NCBI GenBank assembly: GCA_034659855.1
Contig: JAYEIA010000199.1
Location: 1-60,692 of the forward strand
Source of the DNA: JAYEIA01 sp034659855
GTDB lineage: Bacteria > Bacteroidota > Bacteroidia > Bacteroidales > JAADGE01
Direction of reading: 5' to 3'
Length of the DNA stretch: 60,692 nt
The first letter of the stretch is position 1. Each line of letters starts with the position of its first letter. Position numbers and translations under genes: made by a program. This document shows, one piece after another, positions 26,701 through 33,763 of the stretch. The notes beneath the pieces were generated by a model, which had not been told where the DNA came from, searched no databases, and worked only from the letters and a program-made list of their open reading frames with translations.

Positions 26701-26886
26701 TTCGTCCATCTCTTTTGGCGATGCACCGGGGTAGGCCACACTTACGGTGATGTTTCGGGAGGCTGTTTCCGGAAAAAAAGATTTTTTCATATTCAGAAAT
26801 GCAGCCACACCACCAATTAATAATATGGCAATAATAATATTTGCATAAAAAGGATATTTAACGAAAGTTTGTACAATTTTTCTCAT
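23722..26886 (-). CDS. RND efflux transporter, AcrB/HAE1-like inner membrane subunit
   Basis: A proton-driven exporter of 1054 residues, the usual size for the family. It opens with a membrane helix (YANIIIAILLIGGVAAFLN) and the first porter region (TVSVAYPGASPKEMDEGIT). TM4 carries the proton-relay aspartates in GILVDDGIVIGENI (near residue 400). The second half repeats the layout, with IHFRSVWQALIILSMIPLAWVGALWG and GVIINDAVVFLSKYN. Substrates cannot be predicted. It is the middle gene of a fusion protein - RND - TolC operon. Confidence 0.95.
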   Translation of the reverse strand: MRKIVQTFVKYPFYANIIIAILLIGGVAAFLNMKKSFFPETASRNITVSVAYPGASPKEMDEGITTRIEQAVRGLVGIKEINSTSSENFCTVRIETTGEYDIDETLAEVKNAVDGISSFPTAAERPIVSKQRSMSMAMYMSLYGNTSLETLKDYAYEIEDDFLASGKISQIGIQGFPPLELSIEVSEENLLRHNLTFEDLRQAVASNNIDLSAGQIKSPDKEFIIRSRNRTVDPNELKEIIIRGQADGSFIRLRDIAVVKQKFADVSNSIQLDGKQAVQLMISKLPEEDLEEISVYTNSYAEQFNAEHEDVKIHVNFDFLTLLKSRLNLLYTNGGMGLFLVLVTLALFLNLRLSGWVAWGIPSAFLAMFILGVMYGITINMISLFGMILVIGILVDDGIVIGENIFSHFETGKSPMKAAVDGTMEVIPAVTTSILTTVIAFSPLLLIKQGGMEFMFEMAFVVIFSLLFSLVEAFFVLPAHLGSPKVLRRNGKKTNIIRKKLNQWIFFMRVRIYGKFLQIIIKWRWIFVSVPIFIVLFTVGLFNGEVIKSTFFPAMSFDNFMVDFAFKPGEGEKQTKAYLTEFDSIVSSVNQELMKEHQDTTDFVKFRFKILGSAFEGVETGSHAGSIMVGLRNLEGTDITPYDIRNRVKEKIGKRPELARLRIDARGNRFGAPISLSLLSNNTEELLQAKTYLQNRMRSIENIQNISDDNAPGKNELKLKLKPKAYLLGLDYNYISHQVRAGFYGTQAQRIQHGKDELRVWVRYPKDNRMTIGQLERMKIKTPAGNFPLSELADYEMKRGPINIKRYNSRRQITVSAGIVSPDIPVPPILDEIKLKILPDLYKKFPGITVEQQGQAKRSKETSQEIALYFSVAIIIILLILMIHFRSVWQALIILSMIPLAWVGALWGHGIEGKIVSMLSAWGMVALSGVIINDAVVFLSKYNRLLVEGKKVKEAVTQAAISRFRPIVLTTITTSVGLYPLILEQSFQAQFLIPMAISLAYGVFVGTGFILILFPAIILVLNDSKLVLRRFFKGDNPTREEVEVAVIHSKRKIK

Positions 26887-26977
26887 TAGATGGGTTGTTT
26901 ACTTCAATATTTTTTTGAAATCTCTTTGATTGCTTATTCCCGGTAGTTAAAGCAATAATCCTTTTAAAAAGCCTGTT

Positions 26978-28156
26978 TTATTCATTCAGAATACTAACTT
27001 CGGTGTTTTCTTTGGGGTCAACCAGTGCCTCCGAAACCAGTTTTGTATCTTCCGGAAGCCCGTTAAAGAGTAAGGTTTTTTCATTGGTTTTCAGAATATT
27101 TATTTTTTGTTTTAGAAGTCTGCCCTTTTCTACAATAAATACCTCGTTGTGGTTTATTACCGCATCTCTGTCCAAAAGCATGGCATTTTTTACTTCGATG
27201 TTTGAGAATGTGGCTTGCATGTATTCTCCTTGGTATATTTTTTCACCTTTGGGTGAAGTAAGGCTGATAAAAATCGTGACGGATTGTGTTTGAGGGTCTA
27301 CAAAATCGGAGACTCTGTTTACTGTTCCCTTGTACTCTTTTTTTCCGTGGTCGGTAGTAACTTTTACGTGGTTTCCTTTGCGAATGAATCGAGCATCTGA
27401 GGTTTTAACGGAGGCTTCGAGTTCCAAACGGTTGGTTCGAATGAGTTTGGCGATTTTTCCGCCGGGGTTTGCAATGCCGCCAACTTCGATATATACATCT
27501 GAAAATGAACCGGAGAACGGAGCATAAATAAAGTATTTTTGCATACGAACCTGCTCACTTTTTATGGAATAGTAATCGCTGAGGATGTTTCTTCCGGTTA
27601 AGTATATTTTTTCCTGACTGGATTTAATTTCCGGCAAGTCGGGTATATTTTTGTCGATATCTGTTTTATCAAAAAATGTTAACCAATTTTGGTAGCTCTC
27701 CGGATAGTCAATTTTAAAATCCGGCAACAGATTAGCCACGGAGTTAAGAAATCTACTTTTTCTTGCTTTGAGTGCGTAGGCGGCTTCGGTATTGAAAATA
27801 CGTACAAGCAGTTGGCCTTTTCTGAACGATTGCCCTTTTTTCAGCGGAACATTTCCGGGAAGTATTTTTCCTTGCACTTCGGCACTTAAATTAATGAAAT
27901 GGCGTGTTGATATTCTTCCGGTTGCCACGGTTTCTGATTTCTGATTTTTGTATTTTACCGGGGTTACTTTTACATGCGTTTTGTGTTTCTTATTTTCAAC
28001 CGTCTTGGGTTCCGGTTTCATGATGCTCAAGCCTTTCATGGAGATTACTCCGAGTATAATTACCAGTACAACTCCGGCTATTGCAATATAATGTTTTTTC
28101 TTCATGGTATTCGTTCTTTTGCTGAATTCAAAATAGTTTTCGTAAAATTCGGACAT
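26978..28156 (-). CDS. RND efflux periplasmic adaptor (membrane fusion protein)
   Basis: Links the RND pump to the outer membrane channel. An N-terminal membrane anchor (KKHYIAIAGVVLVIILGVIS) is followed by the lipoyl-type half motifs (SAEVQGKILPGNVPLKKGQS and IYAPFSGSFSDVYIEVGGIANPGG), a short helical hairpin and beta-barrel segments. The ATG at 28156 is chosen because GAGGG lies 7 bp upstream and the -7 box at 28184-28191 overlaps the longer start at 28186. The ATG at 28105, just before the anchor, is a reasonable alternative. First gene of the efflux operon; a 91-bp gap precedes the RND gene. Confidence 0.9.
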   Translation of the reverse strand: MSEFYENYFEFSKRTNTMKKKHYIAIAGVVLVIILGVISMKGLSIMKPEPKTVENKKHKTHVKVTPVKYKNQKSETVATGRISTRHFINLSAEVQGKILPGNVPLKKGQSFRKGQLLVRIFNTEAAYALKARKSRFLNSVANLLPDFKIDYPESYQNWLTFFDKTDIDKNIPDLPEIKSSQEKIYLTGRNILSDYYSIKSEQVRMQKYFIYAPFSGSFSDVYIEVGGIANPGGKIAKLIRTNRLELEASVKTSDARFIRKGNHVKVTTDHGKKEYKGTVNRVSDFVDPQTQSVTIFISLTSPKGEKIYQGEYMQATFSNIEVKNAMLLDRDAVINHNEVFIVEKGRLLKQKINILKTNEKTLLFNGLPEDTKLVSEALVDPKENTEVSILNE

Positions 28157-28183
28157 GAATTTTCCCTCAAATAAGCAATGATA

Positions 28184-28191
28184 CAAAAATA
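28184..28191 (-). promoter_or_regulatory. Bacteroidota -7 box of the efflux operon
   Basis: Minus strand reads TATTTTTG, an exact TAnnTTTG match. Transcription should start near 28177, about 20 bp before the preferred start codon of the adaptor gene. No adjacent regulator gene is seen. Confidence 0.55.
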
Positions 28192-28437
28192 GTAATATTT
28201 TTTGTGTTAGATTAATATTTTGAGAATTTTTATAGGTTGTTTAGTGTTGTTTAACAATGAGTATATGTGTTTTGTGTATATACTGTCTGAACGGAAATAC
28301 ACAAAATTAGAAATGTTTTTTTTTGCGATATTTCTATTTTTTAAAATTCGTTGATACAGTGGCATCTCCAAATTAAAAAAAATAAAAATCTCATCAAAAA
28401 AAACTCATTTCGTAAAATTCGTCTGTTTTCGCTCAGA

Positions 28438-28581
28438 AACTATATAAAAATCAGGATGTTAGGACACAATAGTATAAAAACAACAATAAAATACACAAAA
28501 GTTGCACGAACAGCAGTTAGAAAAATTAAAAATCCATTAGACAACATATCACAAAATATAGAAAAAGACAAACCACCATAA
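28438..28581 (+). pseudogene. C-terminal remnant of a tyrosine recombinase (integrase)
   Basis: The reading NYIKIRMLGHNSIKTTIKYT continuing to KIKNPLDNI matches the end of Bacteroidota tyrosine recombinases. It includes the LGH of box II and the position of the catalytic tyrosine (KYTKV). Only about 45 codons survive; the upstream R-H-R part and any start are gone, and the preceding bases of the frame are not integrase-like. It lies 0.5 kb before the restriction-modification gene, which fits an old integration event at this site. Confidence 0.65.
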
Positions 28582-28687
28582 AGTTATAATTTCTTGATTG
28601 ATTTTGAGATAATTTAATATCACCAACACAAAAAACGCAACTTTTTAATTAACTCATTATCAATTTATTAGTAATATTAATGCCTAA

Positions 28688-28718
28688 AGTTTAGAATAGA
28701 GGTGTTTTTTTTTGAATA
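28688..28718. repeat. Dispersed short repeat AGTTTAGAATAGAGGTG-T(n)-GAATA, copy 1
   Basis: A 17-bp core followed by nine T and GAATA. The same core with seven T and GAATA is at 59585-59613. Both lie in non-coding DNA in the same orientation. Confidence 0.6.
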
Positions 28719-28814
28719 TGAAGATTATAAGACTTTTACAAGATAATATTCAACCTCCGGAAAAACAACGTCATTTTAAACCATAGCCATATTAATTGCA
28801 AATATAATAAGGCC

Positions 28815-28866
28815 GCTTGGTGCAATGCGCCAAGCCGGACGTTGTGGGTAGTTTGACATAACAACG
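28815..28866. repeat. Pair of palindromes upstream of the restriction-modification gene
   Basis: A near-perfect palindrome (GCTTGGTGCA...TGCGCCAAGC, 28815-28835) is followed directly by CGTTGT...ACAACG (28840-28866). Their high GC content stands out from the surrounding AT-rich DNA. They may mark the edge of the acquired islet. I could not match them to a defined recombination site. Confidence 0.45.
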
Positions 28867-28921
28867 CCAATAAAATCAGTAGAGAAAATTTTAAAAAAAT
28901 AAAGACAAAGAATAATTTAAT

Positions 28922-28929
28922 TATCTTTG
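28922..28929 (+). promoter_or_regulatory. Bacteroidota -7 box upstream of the restriction-modification gene
   Basis: TATCTTTG, an exact TAnnTTTG match, 17 bp before the ATG at 28947. Confidence 0.55.
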
Positions 28930-30659
28930 AAAATAAAAAAATATAAATGTCAATATTTCAAAATTCAGTACTTAATAAATATTTGAAAACGCAAGATGAA
29001 AAGAAGATTGATGACATGTATTTTCAATTTACTTCATATTTTCATAATGCCGAAATACAAGAAAATATCCGAAACTCTAAGGAAGAACAATTTCAGGAAG
29101 GATTTTTAAGAGAATTGTTTGTCAAGATTTTGGGATATACTTTAAATCCTAAACCGAATTTCAATCTAACGACTGAACTTAAAAACGAAAAAGGAGCAAA
29201 AAAACAGACGGTGCAATCCTGAAAAACGGAAAAGCACTATCCGTAATTGAACTTAAAGGAACGGACACCAAAGATTTAGACAAAATAAACGAACAGGCTT
29301 TCAATTACAAAAATAATCATACTGACTGTGTTTATGTGATTACTTCAAATTTTGAGAAACTGCGTTTTTTTATTCATAATGCAGTTGCTCATATTGAATT
29401 TAACCTGTTTACACTTACAAAAGAAGAATTTAAAATATTTTGGCTTTGTCTGAATGCCGATAATTTATTGGGCGGAGTTCCCGAAAAGGTAAAACAAGAA
29501 AGTACGATAGTAGAAGAAAATGTAACCAAACAACTTTACAAAGATTATTCGGCTTTTAAACATGAGCTTTGGCAAAATATCTGTAAAAACCGACCCGATT
29601 TAGATAAACTTCTGTTGTTTAAGAAAACGCAAAAGCTATTGGATCGATTTCTGTTTATATTTTTTGCCGAAGACAGCGGATTACTGCCGCCAAACTCAAT
29701 TTCGAGAATGGTAGAACGCTTTGAGCAACTTATTGAATTAGACGCAGAAAAACCACTTTACGAAATTTTTAAACAATATTTTGGTTATATAAACAAAGGC
29801 AGGAAAGGCAAAACAACACAAGATGATATTTTTGCATACAACGGCGGTTTATTTCAGCCCGATGAATTGTTGGACAGCCTGATAATTGATGATAAAATAT
29901 TAAAACCTCACGTAGAAACAATGACAGCTTACGATTTTAAGAGCGATGTTGATGTAAATATTTTGGGGCATATTTTTGAAAACTCGCTCAATGAAATTGA
30001 AAACGTAACCGCACAACTCGAAGGACAGGAATTAGACAAAAGCAAAACCAAACGAAAAAAAGACGGCGTTTTTTACACACCCAAATACATTACAAAATAC
30101 ATTGCAGAAAATACCGTAGGCAAACTTTGCGAAGAGAAAAAAGCTGAATTAAATATTACAGATGAGCGATTTACCGAAGCCGGGAAACGTTCTAAGAAAG
30201 GAATTGCAGATTTAGAAGCATACAGAAACCGGTTGCTTGAACTAACTATTTGCGACCCTGCATGTGGTTCAGGAGCTTTCCTAAACCAAGCACTTGAGTT
30301 TTTAATAAGTGAACACAGATATATTGACGAACTTTTAGCGGCTTATCATAAAGTACCTATAGTGTTGAGTAATATAGAAAACCACATTCTGGAAAAAAAT
30401 ATTTACGGTGTGGATATTAACGACGAAAGTGTAGAAATTGCAAAACTTTCGCTTTGGCTGCGAACCGCACAGCGCGGCAGAAAACTAACATCGTTAAATA
30501 ACAACATAAAATGCGGAAACTCACTGATTGACGACCCTGAAGTAGCAGGAGAAAAGGCATTTAATTGGCAAAAGGAATTTCCGCAGGTTTTTGAAAAAAA
30601 GGATAAAAAGGCTTGGCATATTATCTTTGCAATATATAATTCACGTTATTCGACGGATG

Positions 30660-30679
30660 CCGACGGGTTAACCCGTCGG
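30660..30679. repeat. 20-bp perfect palindrome inside the inserted domain (REP-like 1)
   Basis: CCGACGGGTTAACCCGTCGG, a perfect palindrome read through in frame as ADGLTRR. It lies near the start of the RAYT-like insertion. Confidence 0.85.
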
Positions 30680-30915
30680 TTTGCCGGTGATACAGCAAAT
30701 AAACCCGGTTTTATTGCCCGAACTTATCCGGAACTGCTCCCGGAGCAAGAAATTATTATTGCCGAAGAATTAGCAAAAGCAGCCGAAGAATACAGCTTAA
30801 ACATTACGGCATGTAATATTTGCAAAGACCACGTACATGCCATTATAGTATGCGAAGAAGATGAGTTATCGTATCTTACCGGAAAATGGAAAGGCCGAAG
30901 TGCATTTACATACAA

Positions 30916-30935
30916 CCAACGGGTAAACCCGTTGG
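30916..30935. repeat. 20-bp palindrome inside the inserted domain (REP-like 2)
   Basis: CCAACGGG-TAAA-CCCGTTGG, 8-bp stems around a four-base centre, read in frame as NQRVNPLA. It is a variant of the flanking two with paired changes (GAC to AAC on the left, GTC to GTT on the right) that keep the stem. Confidence 0.85.
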
Positions 30936-31094
30936 CTGTATCAAAAAAGCAAAAAGCCCAATACGCCGACGGAACCAAAGAAAAATTTTGGGCCAAAAGT
31001 TTCAAACCCGTATTAATAAAAGACAAAGAACAATACCAAGCAACCGTAAACTACATAAAAAACAACCGAACAAAACACAAACTGCCACCCCAAA

Positions 31095-31114
31095 CCGACG
31101 GGTTTACCCGTCGG
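31095..31114. repeat. 20-bp palindrome inside the inserted domain (REP-like 3)
   Basis: CCGACGGG-TTTA-CCCGTCGG, the same stem as the first copy, read in frame as TDGFTRR. It lies near the end of the RAYT-like insertion, 435 bp from the first copy. Confidence 0.85.
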
Positions 31115-32496
31115 CTCAACCAAATGATATGCACTCATAGACACGCATTCCGTCCGGAACACAAAGGCGGTTTTGATGTGATTATTGGTAATCCGCCGTA
31201 TGTGAGAAGTCGAGAATTAATGCAAGAAAATGAAAAAACATATCTTGTAAATTATTATAAAACTGCATCGTATCAGTTAGATTTATACAAATTATTTATT
31301 GAAAAATCTTTGAACCTAATTAATAACAAGGGCAAATTATCCTTTATAACACCCTCGGTGTTCTTATCAAATGATTATGACAAACCACTTCGTAAATTTA
31401 TCTTAGAAAATTATAATTTAGTTCAAATATCAACAAGTGATAAAGACATTTTTACAGATGCAAGCGTAAAAACTGTCGTTTTTACAATCGACAAAAATAT
31501 TGCAAATCAGGAAATTAAGTTTTTTAAAATTGTGAAAGGTGATTTTTTACAAACAAAATTAATTTCAAAGAATGTATTTATAAATCAAGACTATACAATA
31601 AATGAAAACATAAATTTAAGTTCTTTAACAATTTTAAATAAGTTACAAAATTGCTCAAAACTTGATGAGTTTTTTGTTGTCAAAAATGGAATTAAAGTAA
31701 GAAAAGACTTATTATATTCTTCCCAAATAGATACAAATTATAAATCATTTCTTTTAGGTAAAAATATCAATATTTTCTCAATATAATCTAACAATATTTA
31801 TATCCATTACCTGCCAGAAAATGAAAAATTATATACAAATCAGGCTTTTAGAACAAAAGATATTTTTGAACAAGAAAAATTGATTGTAAGACAAATTTTA
31901 GGTAAAAGAATTATTACAACATTTGATAATGAAAATTATTACACAGACCAAACAACCTATGTAATAAACAAAAAAGATAATAATTTTAATTTATTGTTCT
32001 TGCTGTCTGTTATGAACTCAAAATTAATGTATTACTACTTTAAAAATACTTTTTCTGACAATAAAGTTACTTTTCCAAAAGTAAAACGTTCTCAAATTTT
32101 AAAGTTTCCAATAAAAAAAACTGAAAACCAACAACCATTCATAGAAAAAGCAGACAAAATGCTTTCACTAAACAAAAAATTACAAACCGAAAAAGACAAC
32201 TTTTCAAAAACCCTGCAAGAAGAAAAAGGCATTGAAAAATTAAGCAAAAAATTACAAAACTTTCAAAATTTAGAATACGAAGAATTTAAAAAAGAGTTAC
32301 GAAAAAAGAAAATAAAAATCAGTCTCGGCAACGAAAACAACGAGTGGAGAGAATATTTTAATACAGCTAAACAAAAGATAAACGGTTTGCAAAACCAAAT
32401 AAATCAAACCGATACAGAGATTGACAAAATGGTTTATGAATTATACGAACTTACGGCAGAAGAAATTGAGATTGTGGAAAATTCGGTGAAATAAAA

Positions 32497-32643
32497 TGGA
32501 TTTATAAAGCAGAAATCCCAATACGTAAAGAAATTAACGACCGGGCAAAAAGTGAAAAAATTGATATTAATAAATTAGTTTCCGAATTAGTTGAAAATTT
32601 CTATAAAACAGTAAAAAATATAAATAAAAACGCAGCATTATAA
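32497..32643 (+). other. Possible remnant of a small protein gene
   Basis: Directly after the restriction-modification stop, another frame reads KWIYKAEIPIRKEINDRAKS and continues to KNINKNAAL before a stop at 32641-32643. It has a protein-like composition (IPIRKEINDRAKSEKIDINKLVSELVENF resembles a short ribbon-helix-helix antitoxin), but there is no start codon. It could be a decayed neighbour or chance. Confidence 0.25.
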
Positions 32644-32705
32644 AGATTAAGGACGTGGAATTAGCATAAACGCTACACAAACGACTTTACTTTAAACTCG
32701 GCAAA

Positions 32706-32736
32706 AAAAAATAAGCCCGATAAAGGCTTATTTTTA
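32706..32736. terminator. Bidirectional terminator between convergent genes
   Basis: AATAAGCC-CGATAAA-GGCTTATT with A-run before and T-run after, so it can stop transcription both from the restriction-modification islet and from the minus-strand gene ending at 32766. Confidence 0.75.
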
Positions 32737-32765
32737 GAGTTTTATATCACTGTAGGACAAGCGAA

Positions 32766-33449
32766 TTATTCAAATCTGATTAACTCAGAAGATCCCATGA
32801 GTTTATCTTTTGAATTGTAGGTTTCTGATTTTACAACTCCTACACCTTCGGTAATCCAGGAAATAGTTTTTAAGGTAATGGTTACAAAACCGGCCTTTGA
32901 TTTTATATCCTGTGATATTTTAAGGCAACTGAAGGTTCCGGCATCGGTTGTAACTTTCTCTTTGGCCAAAACTTCTCGGTTTTCAATGGTTGTAACAAAA
33001 TCTAAGGTCATCATTCCGGTGTTTATTGACACGGTTACCGAACCGTCATCTAAAGTCGTGCCGACACCCATATTTTTGGGGTAGCTGATGTTTTCAAAAT
33101 CGAATGATATTTGGGTTTCTTCGTAGTTTTCATATTGTTCTTGGTTCAAGTATTGGCTCATATCTACATTAAAGACTCCGTTTTCGCAGTAAAAATTCAG
33201 GGTATCTCTGTTTTCTTCTTTCCCTTTTTTGTCTTTGTAAATTTGCTCAATTTTGTACCGGGTTTGTCCGTCTTTTACGGTTTTATCCAGTAATTTTTGA
33301 CTGTGGTAAGATTCTGTTTTGCCTTTTTTGTTTTTATTAACGTATTCCGCAACTTTGTTTCCGTTGTTTATAATGTAAGCTGTACAATCTTGTGCTTGTA
33401 CTGAGAACAAAGCGATAACTCCAATTAGACTAAGAATGATTTGTTTCAT
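32766..33449 (-). CDS. Secreted protein, possibly TapB/DUF3108-like
   Basis: Starting at the ATG at 33449, the 227-residue product opens with a clean signal peptide (MKQIILSLIGVIALFSVQAQ). An ATG further upstream (33566) would put that signal 39 residues inside the protein and is unlikely. The mature part is beta-rich with CTAYIINNGNKVAEYVNK, a central FYCENGVFNVDM and SYPKNMGVGTTLDDG, and late GTFSCLKISQ and WITEGVGVVKSETYN. This pattern resembles the secreted TapB/DUF3108-like proteins of Bacteroidota, an assignment made from memory. No operon partner; it converges on the restriction-modification islet. A near-match promoter box (TAACTTTC) lies upstream. Confidence 0.8.
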   Translation of the reverse strand: MKQIILSLIGVIALFSVQAQDCTAYIINNGNKVAEYVNKNKKGKTESYHSQKLLDKTVKDGQTRYKIEQIYKDKKGKEENRDTLNFYCENGVFNVDMSQYLNQEQYENYEETQISFDFENISYPKNMGVGTTLDDGSVTVSINTGMMTLDFVTTIENREVLAKEKVTTDAGTFSCLKISQDIKSKAGFVTITLKTISWITEGVGVVKSETYNSKDKLMGSSELIRFE

Positions 33450-33763
33450 AATTTTATATTTGATTTTAATATTTGCGAAAGTTAGCTCTTTTTTTAAAAA
33501 CGAAGTTAATTTTTTGATGAATGATTCCGACATCAATTTAAAACCTGACAAAAAGCATATAACCAAAAGCCTGTATCATGTCCGAAGACAATCTACAGGC
33601 AGAAATGGCACGAATTGTTGAATTTTTAACCCTCTGTATCAACAATAAGTGAACTGTAAAATTATTGAAATTTTTATTTTGCAGCGTGTTGTTAATTTTG
33701 GACAACCGGATAAAACATTCTGTTGAACCGGAAACGACACACCGTTTTTATACTATTCTCAGA

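Larger units (their letters stand above)
30598..31167 (+). mobile_element. RAYT-like (Y1/HUH transposase) domain inserted in frame in the methyltransferase
   Basis: Between FPQVFE and GGFDVIIGNPPY, which are adjacent in ordinary Eco57I-like enzymes, lie about 190 extra residues. They carry a HUH motif (KDHVHAIIV, codons 30830-30838), a downstream KSFKPVLI segment and a candidate catalytic tyrosine in NYIKNNRTKH (codon 31052-31054). This is the layout of IS200-type and REP-associated tyrosine transposases. The frame is intact across the whole insertion. I recall similar insertions in Eco57I-like genes of other Bacteroidota but cannot cite a study. Whether it acts as a transposase or only as a domain is unknown. 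Confidence 0.72.
28947..32494 (+). pseudogene. Type IIG (Eco57I-like) restriction-modification enzyme, broken by a frameshift and an in-frame stop
   Basis: About 1180 codons of a single-chain endonuclease and N6-adenine methyltransferase. The N-terminal nuclease has a PD-(D/E)xK pattern (TDGAI ... SVIELKGT). The methyltransferase has motif I DPACGSGAFLNQAL and motif IV NPPYVRS. A TaqI-like target recognition domain follows, then coiled coil. Two lesions are visible. A one-base loss in the A-run at 29198-29204 ends the first frame at 29222, just before the catalytic Asp. An in-frame TAA at 31784-31786 interrupts the recognition domain, and the same frame resumes to 32494 with family-like sequence. 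Between motif I and motif IV an extra domain of about 190 residues is inserted (listed separately). The gene has its own promoter box and lies next to an integrase remnant. Confidence 0.88.

Noticed and set aside
28815..28866. Integron attC site
   Set aside because: The palindromes have suggestive GTTGT/ACAAC arms, but the order and the R'/R'' core sequences do not match an attC.
28947..29222. Separate 91-residue protein gene
   Set aside because: Its end is produced by the A-run frameshift; the sequence continues as the same nuclease domain in the next frame.
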